Assembly: GCF_018860165.1 (NCBI RefSeq)
Contig: NZ_JAHKNG010000032.1
Span: 1-43,210 of the forward strand
Direction of reading: 5' to 3'
Length of the DNA stretch: 43,210 bases
DNA from: Paracoccus marinaquae
Lineage (GTDB): Bacteria; Pseudomonadota; Alphaproteobacteria; Rhodobacterales; Rhodobacteraceae
Position numbers and translations under genes: made by a program. Positions 16,616 to 26,665 of this stretch are shown in pieces. The notes below the pieces were generated by a model. The model made no database searches, was not told the DNA's origin, and saw nothing but the letters and a program-made list of their open reading frames with translations. Numbering within the stretch: position 1 is the first letter of the stretch; the number at the start of each line of letters is the position of its first letter.

Positions 16616-18253
16616 CTATCGCTTGGCCAGTTCGGGCAGAACGTAATCCTTCAGCAGCTTGCGCAGGTTCAGCTTGCTGATCTTGCCGGTCGCGGTCATC
16701 GGCATTTCCTCCACGATGACCATGTCGTCGGGAAACTGCCAGCGCGCCAGATGCGGCGCCAGCAGTTCATAGACCTCGTCCAGCGTCGGCAGATCATCGG
16801 CCGAGATCGGCTTGACGACCAGCAGCGGCCGCTCGTCCCATTTCGGATGCGGCACCGAGATCACCGCGCAGATGGCGATCTTGGGATGGGCCACGGCAAA
16901 ATTCTCGAGGTCGATCGAACTGATCCACTCGCCGCCGGACTTGATCAGGTCCTTGGCCCGGTCGCGCAGCGTCAGATATCCGGTGGGCGAGATCGAGGCG
17001 ATATCGCCGGTGCCGAACCAGCCCTCGGCATCGAACGACTTTCTCGACGCTTCCTCGTTGTTGTAATAGGCGCTGGCGATCACGTTGCCGCGGACATAGA
17101 GTTCGCCCATCGCCTCGCCGTCATGCGGCTGACGCTTGCCGTCCTCGTCGACGATCTTCATGTCAACGCCATAGACGCGACGCCCCTGGGTGGTCTTCAG
17201 CGCCATCTGCCGCTCGAAGGGCAGTTCGCGCTGGTCCCGTGTCAGCGAGCCCTGGCTGCCAAGCGGCGAGGTCTCGGTCATGCCCCAGGCGTGGTTGACC
17301 TCGATGCCCAGCTTTTCGAAGCCTTCGATCAGGCTGCGCGGCATGGCGCTGCCGCCGACGACCAGATGACGCATCGACGAGGGCTTGGCGCCCCGTTTCT
17401 CGATCTCGGCGAACAGCCCCTGCCAGATCGTCGGCACGCCCCAGGCGCTTTCGACGCGTTCTTCCTCGCACAGATCCCACAGGCTGGCCCCGTCCAGATG
17501 CGGCCCTGGCATGATCAGGCTGGCACCTGCCAGGGGCGCATAGAACGGCAGCCCCCAGGCGTTGACATGGAACTGCGGCACGACCGGCAGGATGCGCGGC
17601 TGGTTGCCCAGATCGGCGGACAGGCTGAGCGCGATGCTGACCGCGTGCAGCACGTTCGAGCGATGCGTGTAAAGCGCGCCCTTGGGATCGCCGGTGGTCC
17701 CCGACGTGTAGCACATGCCCGAGGCCGTGGTTTCCGGCAGGTCCGGCCAGTCGCGCGCGGTGGCCTGCCCCGCCAGCAAGTCCTCATAGCACAAGGCGTC
17801 AAGGCTGTTTTCCGGCATATGCGCGCGGTCGGTCATCACCACATAGCGCAGCGACGGCAGATGGTCCTTCAGCTTCTCCAGCAGCGGCACGAAGGTCGCG
17901 TCGGTGAACAGGATCTTGTCGGCGGCGTGATGGACGATATAGATCATCTGCTCGGCCGAGAGGCGCGGGTTGATCGTGTGGCAGACGGCACCAATCCCCG
18001 AGATCGCGTAATAAAGTTCGAAATGGCGATAGCCGTTCCACGCCAGGGTGGCCACGCGATCACCGATCCGGATGCCCAGGTCCTCAAGCGCGAAGGACAG
18101 TTGCACCGTCCGCGCCCGCGCCTCGACATAGCTTTCGCGATGCGTGTCGCCCTCGACCCGGCGCGAGACGATTTCGGCGGCCGGATAGATGTCGGCAGCA
18201 TAGTCCAGAAGCCCGCTCTGCAGCAGCGGACGATTCATCATCAGGCCATCCAT
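16616..18253 (-). CDS. Fatty acyl-CoA synthetase (AMP-forming)
   Basis: This 545-residue enzyme activates a fatty acid to its CoA thioester through an acyl-adenylate. The ATP-binding motif [11 protein letters not shown] lies at residues 182-192. Further adenylate-forming motifs are [47 protein letters not shown] and the C-terminal catalytic lysine region [14 protein letters not shown]. It resembles medium/long-chain ligases of the AlkK type. GGAGAGG lies just upstream of ATG 18253. The upstream thioesterase and dehydrogenase genes on the same strand could form a lipid or branched-chain acid catabolic group. Confidence 0.92.
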   Translation of the reverse strand: MDGLMMNRPLLQSGLLDYAADIYPAAEIVSRRVEGDTHRESYVEARARTVQLSFALEDLGIRIGDRVATLAWNGYRHFELYYAISGIGAVCHTINPRLSAEQMIYIVHHAADKILFTDATFVPLLEKLKDHLPSLRYVVMTDRAHMPENSLDALCYEDLLAGQATARDWPDLPETTASGMCYTSGTTGDPKGALYTHRSNVLHAVSIALSLSADLGNQPRILPVVPQFHVNAWGLPFYAPLAGASLIMPGPHLDGASLWDLCEEERVESAWGVPTIWQGLFAEIEKRGAKPSSMRHLVVGGSAMPRSLIEGFEKLGIEVNHAWGMTETSPLGSQGSLTRDQRELPFERQMALKTTQGRRVYGVDMKIVDEDGKRQPHDGEAMGELYVRGNVIASAYYNNEEASRKSFDAEGWFGTGDIASISPTGYLTLRDRAKDLIKSGGEWISSIDLENFAVAHPKIAICAVISVPHPKWDERPLLVVKPISADDLPTLDEVYELLAPHLARWQFPDDMVIVEEMPMTATGKISKLNLRKLLKDYVLPELAKR

Positions 18254-18313
18254 GGTGTCCTCTCCTCCATTTCATGGCGCGGAACTTGACGTAAAGGCCC
18301 CCTGCTGATCAAG

Positions 18314-18335
18314 CGCGACGGTGCGTCACCGCGCG
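18314..18335 (-). terminator. GC hairpin around the thioesterase stop codon
   Basis: CGCG-A-CGGTG (18314-18323) pairs with CACCG-CGCG (18327-18335), leaving one bulged A and a three-base loop. The stop codon of the thioesterase gene (18326-18328) sits at the loop. No T-run follows. It may reduce read-through into the acyl-CoA ligase gene. Confidence 0.35.
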
Positions 18336-18709
18336 TCGATATGGGTCGAGGTCAGATCCAGCAGTACACGCCCGCCGGCATCGACGACCTCGGTGCGCAC
18401 GGTCGAGACGCGCCGCCCGCGCCTGACCCAACGCGACCGGGCCGTAAGCCGCCCCTCGCGCCGGTTCGCCAACAACTGCGCATTCAGCGTCACCGCGACG
18501 GGAAAGCTGTCCATCCCCTCGCTGACCGGGCGACCGCCCAGCACCAGATTGGTCGCGATCACATCGGCGAACCAGATCAGCGCGCCGGCATGGACGGTGC
18601 CGAAGGGGTTCAGTATCCCCGGCCCGATCTCCATTTCACCCTCGGCGCCGGTTTCGCTGACCCCGGTGAGGTCAAAGGCGATCTGCCCGCTCATGCTGTC
18701 CTGTCCCAT
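18326..18709 (-). CDS. PaaI-family hotdog thioesterase
   Basis: This 127-residue cytoplasmic acyl-CoA thioesterase of PaaI/YiiD type has the motif GILNPFGTVHAGALIWFADVIATNLVL, with the usual H-A-G/A-L and following Asp. The closing strand RRVSTVRTEVVDAGGRVLLDLTSTHI is typical. ATG 18709 (MGQDS) leaves 14 bases after the dehydrogenase stop; ATG 18694 (MSGQ) is an equally good start. The gene lies between the dehydrogenase and the acyl-CoA ligase on the same strand, so a shared acyl-CoA pathway is likely. Confidence 0.88.
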   Translation of the reverse strand: MGQDSMSGQIAFDLTGVSETGAEGEMEIGPGILNPFGTVHAGALIWFADVIATNLVLGGRPVSEGMDSFPVAVTLNAQLLANRREGRLTARSRWVRRGRRVSTVRTEVVDAGGRVLLDLTSTHIDAR

Positions 18710-18723
18710 GGCCCTCGCCCCCC

Positions 18724-19590
18724 TCACCGCGTCAGTCGCGCGATCAGCGAGGATGTATCCCAGCGACCGCCGCCCATGCCCTGCACCTCCTTGTAGAACT
18801 GGTCGACCAGCGCCGTGACCGGCATCGAGGCGCCAACCTCGTCTGCCGCAGCCAGGCAGATCGCAAGGTCCTTGCGCATCCAGTCCACGGCAAAGCCATG
18901 CTCGAACGCGCCCGCGGCCATGGTCTTGTGGCGGTTGGCCATCTGCCAGCTTCCGGCGGCACCCTGGCTGATCACCTCGACCACCTTCTCGACATCCAGC
19001 CCCGCCTTCCGGGCGAAGGCAAGCGATTCCGACAGCGCCTGAACCAGCCCGGCAATGGCGATCTGGTTGCACATCTTCGTCATCTGCCCGGCTCCGACCT
19101 CACCCATCAAGCGGCAGATCTTGGCATAGGCGGCGATGACCGGCGCGGCACGGTCGAAATCGGCCTGCCCGCCACCGCACATCACCGACAACTGGCCATT
19201 CTCGGCCCCCGCCTGCCCGCCCGACACCGGCGCATCGACATAGCCGTTGCCCGCCGCCGCCGCGGCTTCGGCCAGTTCCCGCGTCACCGCCGCCGAGACC
19301 GTGGTGTGATCGACAAAGACCGCGCCCTGCCCCATGCCGGAAAACGCGCCTTCCGCGCCCAGACAGACCGACCGCAGATCGTCGTCATTGCCGACGCAGG
19401 CCAGCACGAACTCCGCCCCTCGCGCCGCCTCGCGCGGGGTCGGGGCCGAGGCGCCACCATGCTGCGCCACCCAGGCGGCGGCCTTTGCCGGGCTGCGGTT
19501 ATAGACGGTCACCTCATGTCCCGCCGCCCTCAGATGGCCCGCCATCGGATAGCCCATCACCCCAAGGCCCAGAAACGCCAGCTTTGCCAT
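18724..19590 (-). CDS. 3-Hydroxyisobutyrate dehydrogenase-family oxidoreductase
   Basis: This 288-residue beta-hydroxyacid dehydrogenase has the N-terminal Rossmann motif FLGLGVMGYPMAGHL, the substrate loop VDAPVSGGQAGAENGQL and the catalytic-lysine helix GAGQMTKMCNQIAIAG. Family members act on 3-hydroxyisobutyrate, tartronate semialdehyde or related acids; the substrate is not fixed here. Context with a thioesterase and an acyl-CoA ligase favours valine or branched-acid degradation, as inference. AGGGAG lies upstream of ATG 19590. It diverges from the acylase-like gene at 19776. Confidence 0.9.
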   Translation of the reverse strand: MAKLAFLGLGVMGYPMAGHLRAAGHEVTVYNRSPAKAAAWVAQHGGASAPTPREAARGAEFVLACVGNDDDLRSVCLGAEGAFSGMGQGAVFVDHTTVSAAVTRELAEAAAAAGNGYVDAPVSGGQAGAENGQLSVMCGGGQADFDRAAPVIAAYAKICRLMGEVGAGQMTKMCNQIAIAGLVQALSESLAFARKAGLDVEKVVEVISQGAAGSWQMANRHKTMAAGAFEHGFAVDWMRKDLAICLAAADEVGASMPVTALVDQFYKEVQGMGGGRWDTSSLIARLTR

Positions 19591-19775
19591 GAACTCCCTT
19601 TCTCTGTTGCCCTGTTCCGACCACCGGACGGGGATTGTCCTGTCCCTGCCGCTGACGCGTTGAAATGGCGGCGCGGCTGGCTTATGCAGCACCCCACCAC
19701 CCCAGCGTGTCCCGGTCAAGAGACGGACGCGCCCCGCCGAGGCCCGCACGACCCGCCCATGGAAGCCCTCTCCGC

Positions 19776-22202
19776 ATGCTGACCCTTTTCCGCTGGCTGC
19801 TCCGGCTGACCGTCGCCCTGATCGCCGTGCTGGTTCTGGCCGTGGTGCTGGCCTGGTATTTCGCGGTCCGCTCGCTGCCCGACTACAATGCCAGCTATGG
19901 CATGAGCGGCCTCAAGGCCCCGGTCGAGATCGTCCGTTCGACCGAGAACGTGCCGCATATCTTCGGGCAGAGCGATGAGGACATGTTCTTCGCATTGGGG
20001 GTCGCCCATGCGCAGGACCGGCTGTTCCAGATGACCATGCTGCGCCGCGCCGCGCAGGGCCGGCTGTCCGAGGTGCGCGGGGCCGGCGCCTTCGCCGGCG
20101 ACGTTCTGGTGCGGCGGCTCGAACTCTATCGCAACGCGCAGGCTTCGCTCGACGCCCAGGACAGCGACACGCGCACGGCACTGGAAGCCTATTCCGCCGG
20201 GGTGAACCAGTGGATCACCGAGGTCAACGAAAGCGCATTGGGCCGCGGCGCCCCCGAATTCTTCCTTTTCCCCGAGCAGATCGCCTATTGGCAGCCCGCC
20301 GATTCGCTGGCGATCCTCAAGCTTCTGGCCGCGGCCTCCAGCAATGCCGTCCCGGCCGAGATCCTGCGCGCCCGTCTGTCTCTGGCGGCGCCGCAATACG
20401 GCCCGGACGTGCTGTCGGGCGAGGCGGCCCCGGCCGGTCTGCCGGTCTATGCCTCGCTGTTCCCCGGCGCGAAATTCGGCGCGCCCGCCCCGCAGGACGG
20501 CACCGAGGCACCGCGTGATCCGTCCGGCTTCCTGCGCCCCGCCCTCGGCCTTGGCGGCAACGGCTTTGCGGCCGCACCGGATCGGACGGCGGCGGGCGGC
20601 GCGCTTCTGGCCAATGCCCCGCATGGGCCGCTGACGGCACCCTCGCTCTATTACCTGGCGCGGTTGCAGCTGTCATCGGGCGGCGTGATCGGCGCCACCA
20701 TCCCCGGCATCCCGGCGATCCTGTCGGGGCGCAACCCGCATCTGGCCTGGGGCATGACGCCATCCGCCATCGACGACGCGGATATCTTCATCGAGGAGAT
20801 CCAGCCCGGCAACAGCGACCGCTATCGCGGGCGGGACGGCTGGGCAGATTTTGCCAGCCGGCGCGAGGTGATCCGCATCCTTGACGGCGAGGATCAAGTC
20901 ATCACGCTGCGCCGGACCGAGAACGGGCCGCTGATGCCCGCGCTCGAACGCGGCCTGCGCGACATCATCCCGCAGGGCCATGTCGCCGCCTTGGGCTGGA
21001 CCGGCCTCTCGCGCGAGGACGGCACCATGTCGGCCCTGATCGGCCTGATGCGCGCACCCGATACCGACAGCGCCGCGGCCGCACTGTCGCGCGTGGTGGC
21101 CCCGGCGATGACGGTGACGCTGGCGGATGGCGACGGGATCCGCCAGGTGAGCGCCGGCCTGCTGCCGGGCCGCTCGGCACAGCATCCGACCGGCGGCGCC
21201 ATGCCGGTGCCGGGCTGGCTGGCGACGACCCGCTGGAACGGCGAGATGCCGGCCTCCGCAGCCGACCCGAGCGGGCGCGCCCCGGCCGGGATCCTCATCG
21301 CCACCGAGGAACCCGGTGCGGCGGCCATGCGACGCGGGCGCCTGACCCGGCTGCTGCAGGACCGCGAGGTGCATTCCCGCGACAGCTTCATCGCCGCCCA
21401 GACCGACATTGTCAGCCCGGCCGCCCGCGCGTTGCTGCCGCTGGTGGGGGCCAACCTGTGGTTCACGGGCGAGCCCGCGCCGGCCGGCACGATCGACGCG
21501 CAGCGGCAGGACGCGCTGGCCCTGCTGGCGGAATGGGACGGGCAGATGAACGAGCACCTGCCCGAGCCGCTGATCTATGCGGCCTGGATGCGCGAATTGC
21601 AGGACCGGCTGATCCGGGATGAACTGGGTCCGCTGGCCGACGATATCGCCACGCTGCATCCGGGCTTCATCGACGCGGTATTCCGCGACCGCGGCGGGGC
21701 CGCGCGCTGGTGCGACATCGCTCAAAGCGCTCCGGCCGAGGACTGCACCACGATCGCCCGTCAGGCACTGGACCGCGCGCTTCTGGATCTGACCGATCGC
21801 TTCGGCCCGCAGGTCGCCAGCTGGCGTTGGGGCGATGTGCATCAGGCCCGCCACCAGCATCCGGGCCTTGGCGGCCTGCCGGCACTGGGCTGGGTCGTCA
21901 ACCTGACCCAGTCGCTTTCGGGCGGCAGCTTCACGATTTCCACAAGCGGCCTTCTGGGGCGGGGCCGGAACCCCTATGAAGCGGCCACCGGCGCGGGCTA
22001 TCGCGGCGTCTATGACCTGGCCGATCCCGACAGTTCGGTCTTCATCACCTCGACCGGCCAGTCGGGCCATCCGCTCTCGCGCCATTTCGACGATTTCGCC
22101 GCATTGTGGCGGCGCGGCGAATATGTCGGCATGTCCCTCGACCCCGATCTGGCGCGCGCGGCCGCCATCGGAACCACCCGCCTCATCCCCGAAAGCCGGT
22201 AG
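19776..22202 (+). CDS. Penicillin acylase-family protein lacking the nucleophile Ser (likely pseudoenzyme)
   Basis: This 808-residue protein has an N-terminal membrane anchor or signal (residues 7-31) and then the alpha region with RSTENVPHIFGQSDEDMFFALGVAHAQDRLFQM, typical of Ntn-hydrolase acylases that split amides (penicillins, acyl-homoserine lactones) in the periplasm. The beta chain of active members begins with Ser in a G-S-N motif that is also the autoprocessing site. Here the matching sequence is GLGGNGFAAAPDRTA, with Gly261 (codon 20556-20558, GGC) in place of Ser. The rest of the fold is intact and the frame is open, so it may be an uncleaved, inactive relative. A sequencing error is less likely but possible. 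Confidence 0.9.
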   Translation: MLTLFRWLLRLTVALIAVLVLAVVLAWYFAVRSLPDYNASYGMSGLKAPVEIVRSTENVPHIFGQSDEDMFFALGVAHAQDRLFQMTMLRRAAQGRLSEVRGAGAFAGDVLVRRLELYRNAQASLDAQDSDTRTALEAYSAGVNQWITEVNESALGRGAPEFFLFPEQIAYWQPADSLAILKLLAAASSNAVPAEILRARLSLAAPQYGPDVLSGEAAPAGLPVYASLFPGAKFGAPAPQDGTEAPRDPSGFLRPALGLGGNGFAAAPDRTAAGGALLANAPHGPLTAPSLYYLARLQLSSGGVIGATIPGIPAILSGRNPHLAWGMTPSAIDDADIFIEEIQPGNSDRYRGRDGWADFASRREVIRILDGEDQVITLRRTENGPLMPALERGLRDIIPQGHVAALGWTGLSREDGTMSALIGLMRAPDTDSAAAALSRVVAPAMTVTLADGDGIRQVSAGLLPGRSAQHPTGGAMPVPGWLATTRWNGEMPASAADPSGRAPAGILIATEEPGAAAMRRGRLTRLLQDREVHSRDSFIAAQTDIVSPAARALLPLVGANLWFTGEPAPAGTIDAQRQDALALLAEWDGQMNEHLPEPLIYAAWMRELQDRLIRDELGPLADDIATLHPGFIDAVFRDRGGAARWCDIAQSAPAEDCTTIARQALDRALLDLTDRFGPQVASWRWGDVHQARHQHPGLGGLPALGWVVNLTQSLSGGSFTISTSGLLGRGRNPYEAATGAGYRGVYDLADPDSSVFITSTGQSGHPLSRHFDDFAALWRRGEYVGMSLDPDLARAAAIGTTRLIPESR

Positions 22203-22206
22203 TGGC

Positions 22207-22235
22207 GCGCGCCGGCGCCCGGCGAGAGGGCGCGC
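22207..22235. terminator. Hairpin between acylase-like gene and purN
   Basis: GCGCGCC (22207-22213) pairs with GGCGCGC (22229-22235) around a 15-base loop, just past the stop of the acylase-like gene. It is a weak candidate for termination between convergent genes, without a T-run. Confidence 0.3.
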
Positions 22236-22280
22236 ACGCTCCGACTGTTTCAGCGCCCTGCCAGAGAGCAGGCGTCTATC

Positions 22281-22868
22281 TCACAGACAGACCGGCCTGC
22301 GATCCCCCGCAGCAAACCGGCGCAGCACCGCCGGATAGAGGCGGTGTTCCTGCGCCAGCACCCGTGCGGCCAGTGCTTCGGGCGTGTCGCCCGGCAGGAC
22401 CGGCACCCGTGCCCGCCCCAGGATCGGCCCCGCATCCAGTTCCGGCGTGACCTCATGCACGGTGACGCCGGCCTCGGCGTCGCCGGCCTCGATCGCGCGG
22501 GCATGGGTATGAAGGCCCGGATATTTCGGCAGAAGCGACGGATGGATGTTCAACATCCGACCGGCGAAACGCGACACGAAATCCGGCGTCAGGATGCGCA
22601 TGAAGCCGGCGAGGCAGATGATGTCGGGACGCGCGGCCAGCAGCGGTTCCAGCAGCGCCGCCTCGAACCCCGCCCGGTCGCCGGGAAAGCCGCGATGATC
22701 CACGGCGGCAATTGGCACCCCGGCTGCTGCGGCCCTGGCAAGCCCTGCCGCTGCCGGGTCGTTCGAGGCCACCAGCACCGGACGCGCCGGATGATCGCCC
22801 TGCATGTCCTCGACCAGCCGCAGCATGTTCGAGCCGCCGCCGGAAATCAGGATCGCGACGCGCTTCAC
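22281..22868 (-). CDS. purN: Phosphoribosylglycinamide formyltransferase
   Basis: PurN transfers a formyl group from 10-formyl-THF to GAR in purine synthesis. The 195-residue protein has the N-terminal [12 protein letters not shown], the catalytic region [22 protein letters not shown] (Asn and His) and [13 protein letters not shown] with the active-site Asp. It starts with GTG at 22868, which overlaps the purM stop in the four bases GTGA, so translation is probably coupled. The order purM-purN on one transcript is standard. Confidence 0.95.
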   Translation of the reverse strand: MKRVAILISGGGSNMLRLVEDMQGDHPARPVLVASNDPAAAGLARAAAAGVPIAAVDHRGFPGDRAGFEAALLEPLLAARPDIICLAGFMRILTPDFVSRFAGRMLNIHPSLLPKYPGLHTHARAIEAGDAEAGVTVHEVTPELDAGPILGRARVPVLPGDTPEALAARVLAQEHRLYPAVLRRFAAGDRRPVCL

Positions 22869-23905
22869 GCAAGCGTCCCGCTGTAGCGCACCCCCGCCCC
22901 GGCAGCGACGCGGCCGATCCGGTGAACCCGTTCGCCCGCCTGCACCAGCAGGGCGGTCAACGCCTCGGCGCGGTCGGCGGCCACGACGAGGATCATGCCG
23001 AGGCCGCTGTTGAAGGTCTTCAGCATTTCGCCCTGCTCGATCCCGCCGGCCTGCGCCAGCCAGCCGAAGATCGGCGGCAGGTCCCATGCGCCCAGATCAA
23101 TTTCGGCGCCCAGCCCCTCGGGCAGAACGCGCGGCAGGTTCTCGGTGATGCCGCCGCCGGTGATATGGGCCAGCGCACGCACGCCGCCGGCCCGGATCGC
23201 CGCCAGTGCCGGCTTCACATAGAGCCGTGTCGGGACCAGCAATGCCTGGCCCAGATCGGTGTCGGCGAAGGGTGCCGCGTCGCTCCAGCCGAGGCCCGCA
23301 TGCTCGGCCACCTTGCGGACCAGCGAATAGCCGTTGGAATGCACCCCATCCGAGGCCAGCCCCAGCAGCACATCGCCCTCGGCCACGCCTGCGGGCAGCG
23401 CCGTGCCGCGCTGCATGGCGCCGACCGCGAAGCCGGCAAGGTCGAAATCGCCATCGTGATACATGCCCGGCATCTCGGCCGTCTCGCCGCCGATCAGGGC
23501 GCAGCCGGCCTGCTGGCAGCCGCGCGCAATGCCCTCGACGACGCGCGCGCCCTCATCCACCGACAGCTTGCCGGTGGCAAAATAGTCGAGGAAGAACAAC
23601 GGCTCTGCCCCCTGGCAGACAAGATCGTTGACGCACATGGCCACGAGGTCCTGGCCGATCCCGTCCAGATGGCCGGTATCGATGGCGATGCGCAGCTTGG
23701 TGCCCACACCGTCGGTGGCCGCCACCAGCACCGGGTCGTCATAGCCTGCCGCGCGCGGGTCGAACAGTGCCCCGAACCCGCCGAGCGCGTCCATGACGCC
23801 AGGCCGCGTCGTCGCCGCGGCCGCGGGCTTGATCCGTTCGACCAGCGCATTGCCCGCGTCGATATCCACGCCCGCGTCGCGATAGCTGATCCCGTTCTTC
23901 GTCAT
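22865..23905 (-). CDS. purM: Phosphoribosylformylglycinamidine cyclo-ligase (AIR synthetase)
   Basis: PurM closes the imidazole ring of AIR with ATP in purine synthesis. The 346-residue protein begins with [21 protein letters not shown] and contains [25 protein letters not shown] and [14 protein letters not shown], all family hallmarks, plus [20 protein letters not shown] 23905 is chosen from the family start and a G-rich ribosome site. In Caulobacter, as I recall, purMN neighbours perM-hdaA-ppk-ppx; here those genes lie about 17 kb away. Confidence 0.97.
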   Translation of the reverse strand: MTKNGISYRDAGVDIDAGNALVERIKPAAAATTRPGVMDALGGFGALFDPRAAGYDDPVLVAATDGVGTKLRIAIDTGHLDGIGQDLVAMCVNDLVCQGAEPLFFLDYFATGKLSVDEGARVVEGIARGCQQAGCALIGGETAEMPGMYHDGDFDLAGFAVGAMQRGTALPAGVAEGDVLLGLASDGVHSNGYSLVRKVAEHAGLGWSDAAPFADTDLGQALLVPTRLYVKPALAAIRAGGVRALAHITGGGITENLPRVLPEGLGAEIDLGAWDLPPIFGWLAQAGGIEQGEMLKTFNSGLGMILVVAADRAEALTALLVQAGERVHRIGRVAAGAGVRYSGTLA

Positions 23906-24022
23906 GCGCCACCCCCGGCTTTCTGTCGCGCCCCCGATAGCGGAAGCGGCCTGCCGGGGCAACGGTCAAGCGATCATGCCGGCGGGCCGGGTGGGCGGTT
24001 CGCCCCGCGCGCGGTCGCGCCC

Positions 24023-24295
24023 CTATTCCTCGGCCTTCTTCCCGGCCGCACTGCCGCCCCTGCCCCGGCCCTGAGACATGAAGCCGCCCAGCATGTTGCT
24101 GAGGAATTCGGTTCCTTCGCCGGAAAACCATGTCCTGAGCATCCCCTCGGGCGACAGCTTTTCAGCCTGCTCAAGAACCTTCTGTTCGATTTTCGCCATC
24201 ACCGCCTTCTGCATCGGCTGCAGGTCGGGCAGGCCCATCAGTTCACGCGCCTCAAGCGGCGTCAGGTCCATTTCCACCACGATCTTCACCGTCAT
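24023..24295 (-). CDS. DUF6489-like small protein
   Basis: This 90-residue protein of unknown function opens with MTVKIVVEMDLTPLEARELMGLPDLQPMQ, a start found in small alphaproteobacterial DUF6489 proteins. The middle is helical and amphipathic (QKAVMAKIEQKVLEQAEKL); the end is Gly/Arg/Lys-rich (QGRGRGGSAAGKKAEE) and probably disordered. There is no signal peptide. A GAGG lies four bases before ATG 24295. It sits between the MaoC-like gene and purM on the same strand. Confidence 0.75.
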   Translation of the reverse strand: MTVKIVVEMDLTPLEARELMGLPDLQPMQKAVMAKIEQKVLEQAEKLSPEGMLRTWFSGEGTEFLSNMLGGFMSQGRGRGGSAAGKKAEE

Positions 24296-24370
24296 CCTCC
24301 CTCGTGAAGTCCCTGCCGGGGCAGCCGCGCCGCAGAACAGCGCCGATCCGTCGCCCCCCTTGATCCGATG

Positions 24371-24835
24371 TCAGCCGCGCGGAGAGATCAGCGCAAGCGA
24401 CTCGGCGATCAGGGCCGGCTTGTCGGAATCCTCGATCTCGAGGACATTGCTGGTCTTCAGCATGATCTGGCCGTCCTTCCTCGTCTCGACATCGGTGACC
24501 GAGACGCGCAGCCGCACCCGGGCGCCGGCGCGGACCGGCGCGAGGAAGCGCACCTTGTCCAGACCGTAATTGAAGGCCGCCGCGGCATCCGTCGGTACGG
24601 CACCGACCTGCATCAACAGCGGCGCGACGAAAGACAGCGTCAGATAGCCATGCGCGATGGGCCAGCGATACGGGCTCTCCCGCTTGGCACGCTCGACATC
24701 GACATGGATCCACTGCCGATCCCCGGTGCATTCGGCGAACTGGTTGATCATCGACTGCTCGACGGTGATCCAGTCCGAAACCCCCAGTTCCTTGCCCACA
24801 TATTCCGACAGATTTGCGCAGGTGATCTCGGCCAT
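24371..24835 (-). CDS. MaoC-like dehydratase (hotdog hydratase)
   Basis: This 154-residue protein has the R-specific enoyl-CoA hydratase/MaoC hotdog fold. The hydratase motif is seen in FAECTGDRQWIHVDVERA (Asp and His pair), followed by PIAHGYLTLSFVAPLL. Such proteins hydrate trans-2-enoyl-CoA in fatty acid or polyhydroxyalkanoate metabolism; the exact substrate is unknown. A GAGAGGGAGAG purine run precedes ATG 24835. Confidence 0.9.
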   Translation of the reverse strand: MAEITCANLSEYVGKELGVSDWITVEQSMINQFAECTGDRQWIHVDVERAKRESPYRWPIAHGYLTLSFVAPLLMQVGAVPTDAAAAFNYGLDKVRFLAPVRAGARVRLRVSVTDVETRKDGQIMLKTSNVLEIEDSDKPALIAESLALISPRG

Positions 24836-24888
24836 GGCGGCACTCTCCCTCTCCGATGCGGCGTCGCCCCCCGAAACGAGGTGATCTG

Positions 24889-24920
24889 TTGCGCAGGCGA
24901 CGCCCGAAAGACCTGCGCAA
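24889..24920. repeat. Perfect 9-bp inverted repeat TTGCGCAGG / CCTGCGCAA
   Basis: TTGCGCAGG (24889-24897) and CCTGCGCAA (24912-24920) are exact inverted copies 14 bases apart. They lie 54-85 bp upstream of the MaoC-like gene, in the 204-bp spacer after betA. They could be an operator for the MaoC-like gene or the 3' hairpin of the bet transcript. No T-run follows on the minus strand. Nothing else in the spacer is recognisable. Confidence 0.4.
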
Positions 24921-25039
24921 GGCGCGGACCGGCACGCCGTTGACGCGGCGGTGCCGGCAAGCCCGGGGTCCGGGCCGTCCTGTCATTGGGCATTTTTGTC
25001 CGCCCCTCGGCAAGGGCGAAGATCGGAGGTGTCGCACCG

Positions 25040-26665
25040 TCAGGTCGCCGCCGGCGCCGCGATCCGGTCCTGCATCAACGGGCGGCCCAGAATGTGGTCG
25101 GCGGCCTTCTCTCCGGTCATGATCGAGGGGGCGTTCAGGTTGCCGTTGGTGATGCGGGGAAAGACCGAGCTGTCGGCGACCCGCAGCCCTTCGACCCCGA
25201 TCACCCGCAATTCCGGATCCACCACCGCCTGCGGGTCGCTGGCCTGACCGATGCGGGCGGTCCCGCAGGGATGGAAGGCGGATTCGGCGTGTTCGCGGAT
25301 GAAGGCGTCGATCTGCTCGTCGCTCTGGATCTCTGCACCGGGCTGGATTTCGTCGCCGCGATACTCGGTGAAAGCGGGTTGATCGAAGATTTTCCTCGTC
25401 AGCTTGACGCAGGCGCGAAATTCTTTCCAATCATCAGCCTGCGACATATAGTTGAAGTGAATTTCAGGCGCCGCGCCCGGGTCGCACGAGACCAGCCGAA
25501 CCGTGCCGCGCGATTTCGAGCGCATCGGCCCGACATGGGCCTGGAAGCCGTGCCCTTTGGCCGCCGCCTTGCCGTCATAGCGCACCGCCAGCGGCAGGAA
25601 ATGATACTGGATGTCGGGATAGTCGATGCCCTCGCCGGAGCGGATGAAGCCGCAGCTTTCGAACTGGTTCGAGGCGCCCAGCCCGGTCTTTTGCAGCAGC
25701 CATTCGACGCCGACCCGGCCCTTGCCCAGAAGGTTATAGTAGGTATAGAGGCTGACCGGCTTCAAGGCCTTGTATTGCATGTATATTTCGAGGTGGTCCT
25801 GAAGATTCGCGCCGACGCCGGGGCGGTCGGCCCGGACCTCGATGCCGTGGTCGCGCAGGTGCTCGGCCGGGCCGATGCCGGACAGCATCAAGAGTTTCGG
25901 GGTGTTGATCGAACTGGCCGAGAGGATCACCTCGCGCCCGGCCCGGATCGCCTCGACCCTGCCGTTTCGTTCGATTTCAACGCCATAGGCGCGGTTTCCT
26001 TCAAACAGGACCCGCCGCGCCAGCGCCCGGATGACGGTCAGGCGGCCGGATTTCTGCGCCGGGCGCAGATAGGCATTGGCGGCCGACCAGCGGCGGCCCT
26101 TCCAGATCGTGGCCTCCATCGGCCCGAAACCTTCCTGATTTTCTCCGTTGTAATCAGTGGTATATGGCCAACCGGCCTGATGCCCGGCCTCGATGAAGGT
26201 GTCGAACAGCGGGTTGCGGCGCTTGCCGCGGGTGATGTGCAGAGGGCCGTCGGTGCCGCGCCAGTCCGAGACGCCACCATGCCAGGTTTCCATGCGCTTG
26301 AAATAGGGCAGGACATCCGCGTAGGACCAGCCGGTCGCGCCGGATTCTTCCCAGAAATCAAAGTCCTTTCGGTGGCCCCTGACAAAGACCATGCCATTGA
26401 TCGAGGAGGATCCGCCCAGCACCTTGCCGCGCGGTGTCGCCAGACGCCGCCCCCCCAGATGTTGTTCCGGCACGGTCGAGAACCCCCAGTCATAGCGGGG
26501 CATGTTCATCGGATAGGACAGCGCGCCGGGCATCTGGATGAAGATGCCGAAGTCGCTGCCGCCATATTCGATCAGGGTGACGGTCCGGCCGGCCTCGGTC
26601 AGCCGGTAGGCCAGTGCGCAGCCGGCGCTGCCGGCGCCAACGATGACGAAATCGGCCGTGGTCAC
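25040..26665 (-). CDS. betA: Choline dehydrogenase
   Basis: BetA is a membrane-associated FAD enzyme of the GMC family that oxidises choline to betaine aldehyde. The 541-residue protein starts with the ADP-binding fold [18 protein letters not shown] and has GMC signatures [22 protein letters not shown] and [20 protein letters not shown]. The catalytic His465 is in HPCGTARIG. The GTG at 26665 gives the family N-terminus; an in-frame ATG at 26722 would add a Cys-rich, non-family leader read through an 11-bp repeat tract. It is the last gene of betI-betB-betA. Confidence 0.94.
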   Translation of the reverse strand: MTTADFVIVGAGSAGCALAYRLTEAGRTVTLIEYGGSDFGIFIQMPGALSYPMNMPRYDWGFSTVPEQHLGGRRLATPRGKVLGGSSSINGMVFVRGHRKDFDFWEESGATGWSYADVLPYFKRMETWHGGVSDWRGTDGPLHITRGKRRNPLFDTFIEAGHQAGWPYTTDYNGENQEGFGPMEATIWKGRRWSAANAYLRPAQKSGRLTVIRALARRVLFEGNRAYGVEIERNGRVEAIRAGREVILSASSINTPKLLMLSGIGPAEHLRDHGIEVRADRPGVGANLQDHLEIYMQYKALKPVSLYTYYNLLGKGRVGVEWLLQKTGLGASNQFESCGFIRSGEGIDYPDIQYHFLPLAVRYDGKAAAKGHGFQAHVGPMRSKSRGTVRLVSCDPGAAPEIHFNYMSQADDWKEFRACVKLTRKIFDQPAFTEYRGDEIQPGAEIQSDEQIDAFIREHAESAFHPCGTARIGQASDPQAVVDPELRVIGVEGLRVADSSVFPRITNGNLNAPSIMTGEKAADHILGRPLMQDRIAAPAAT

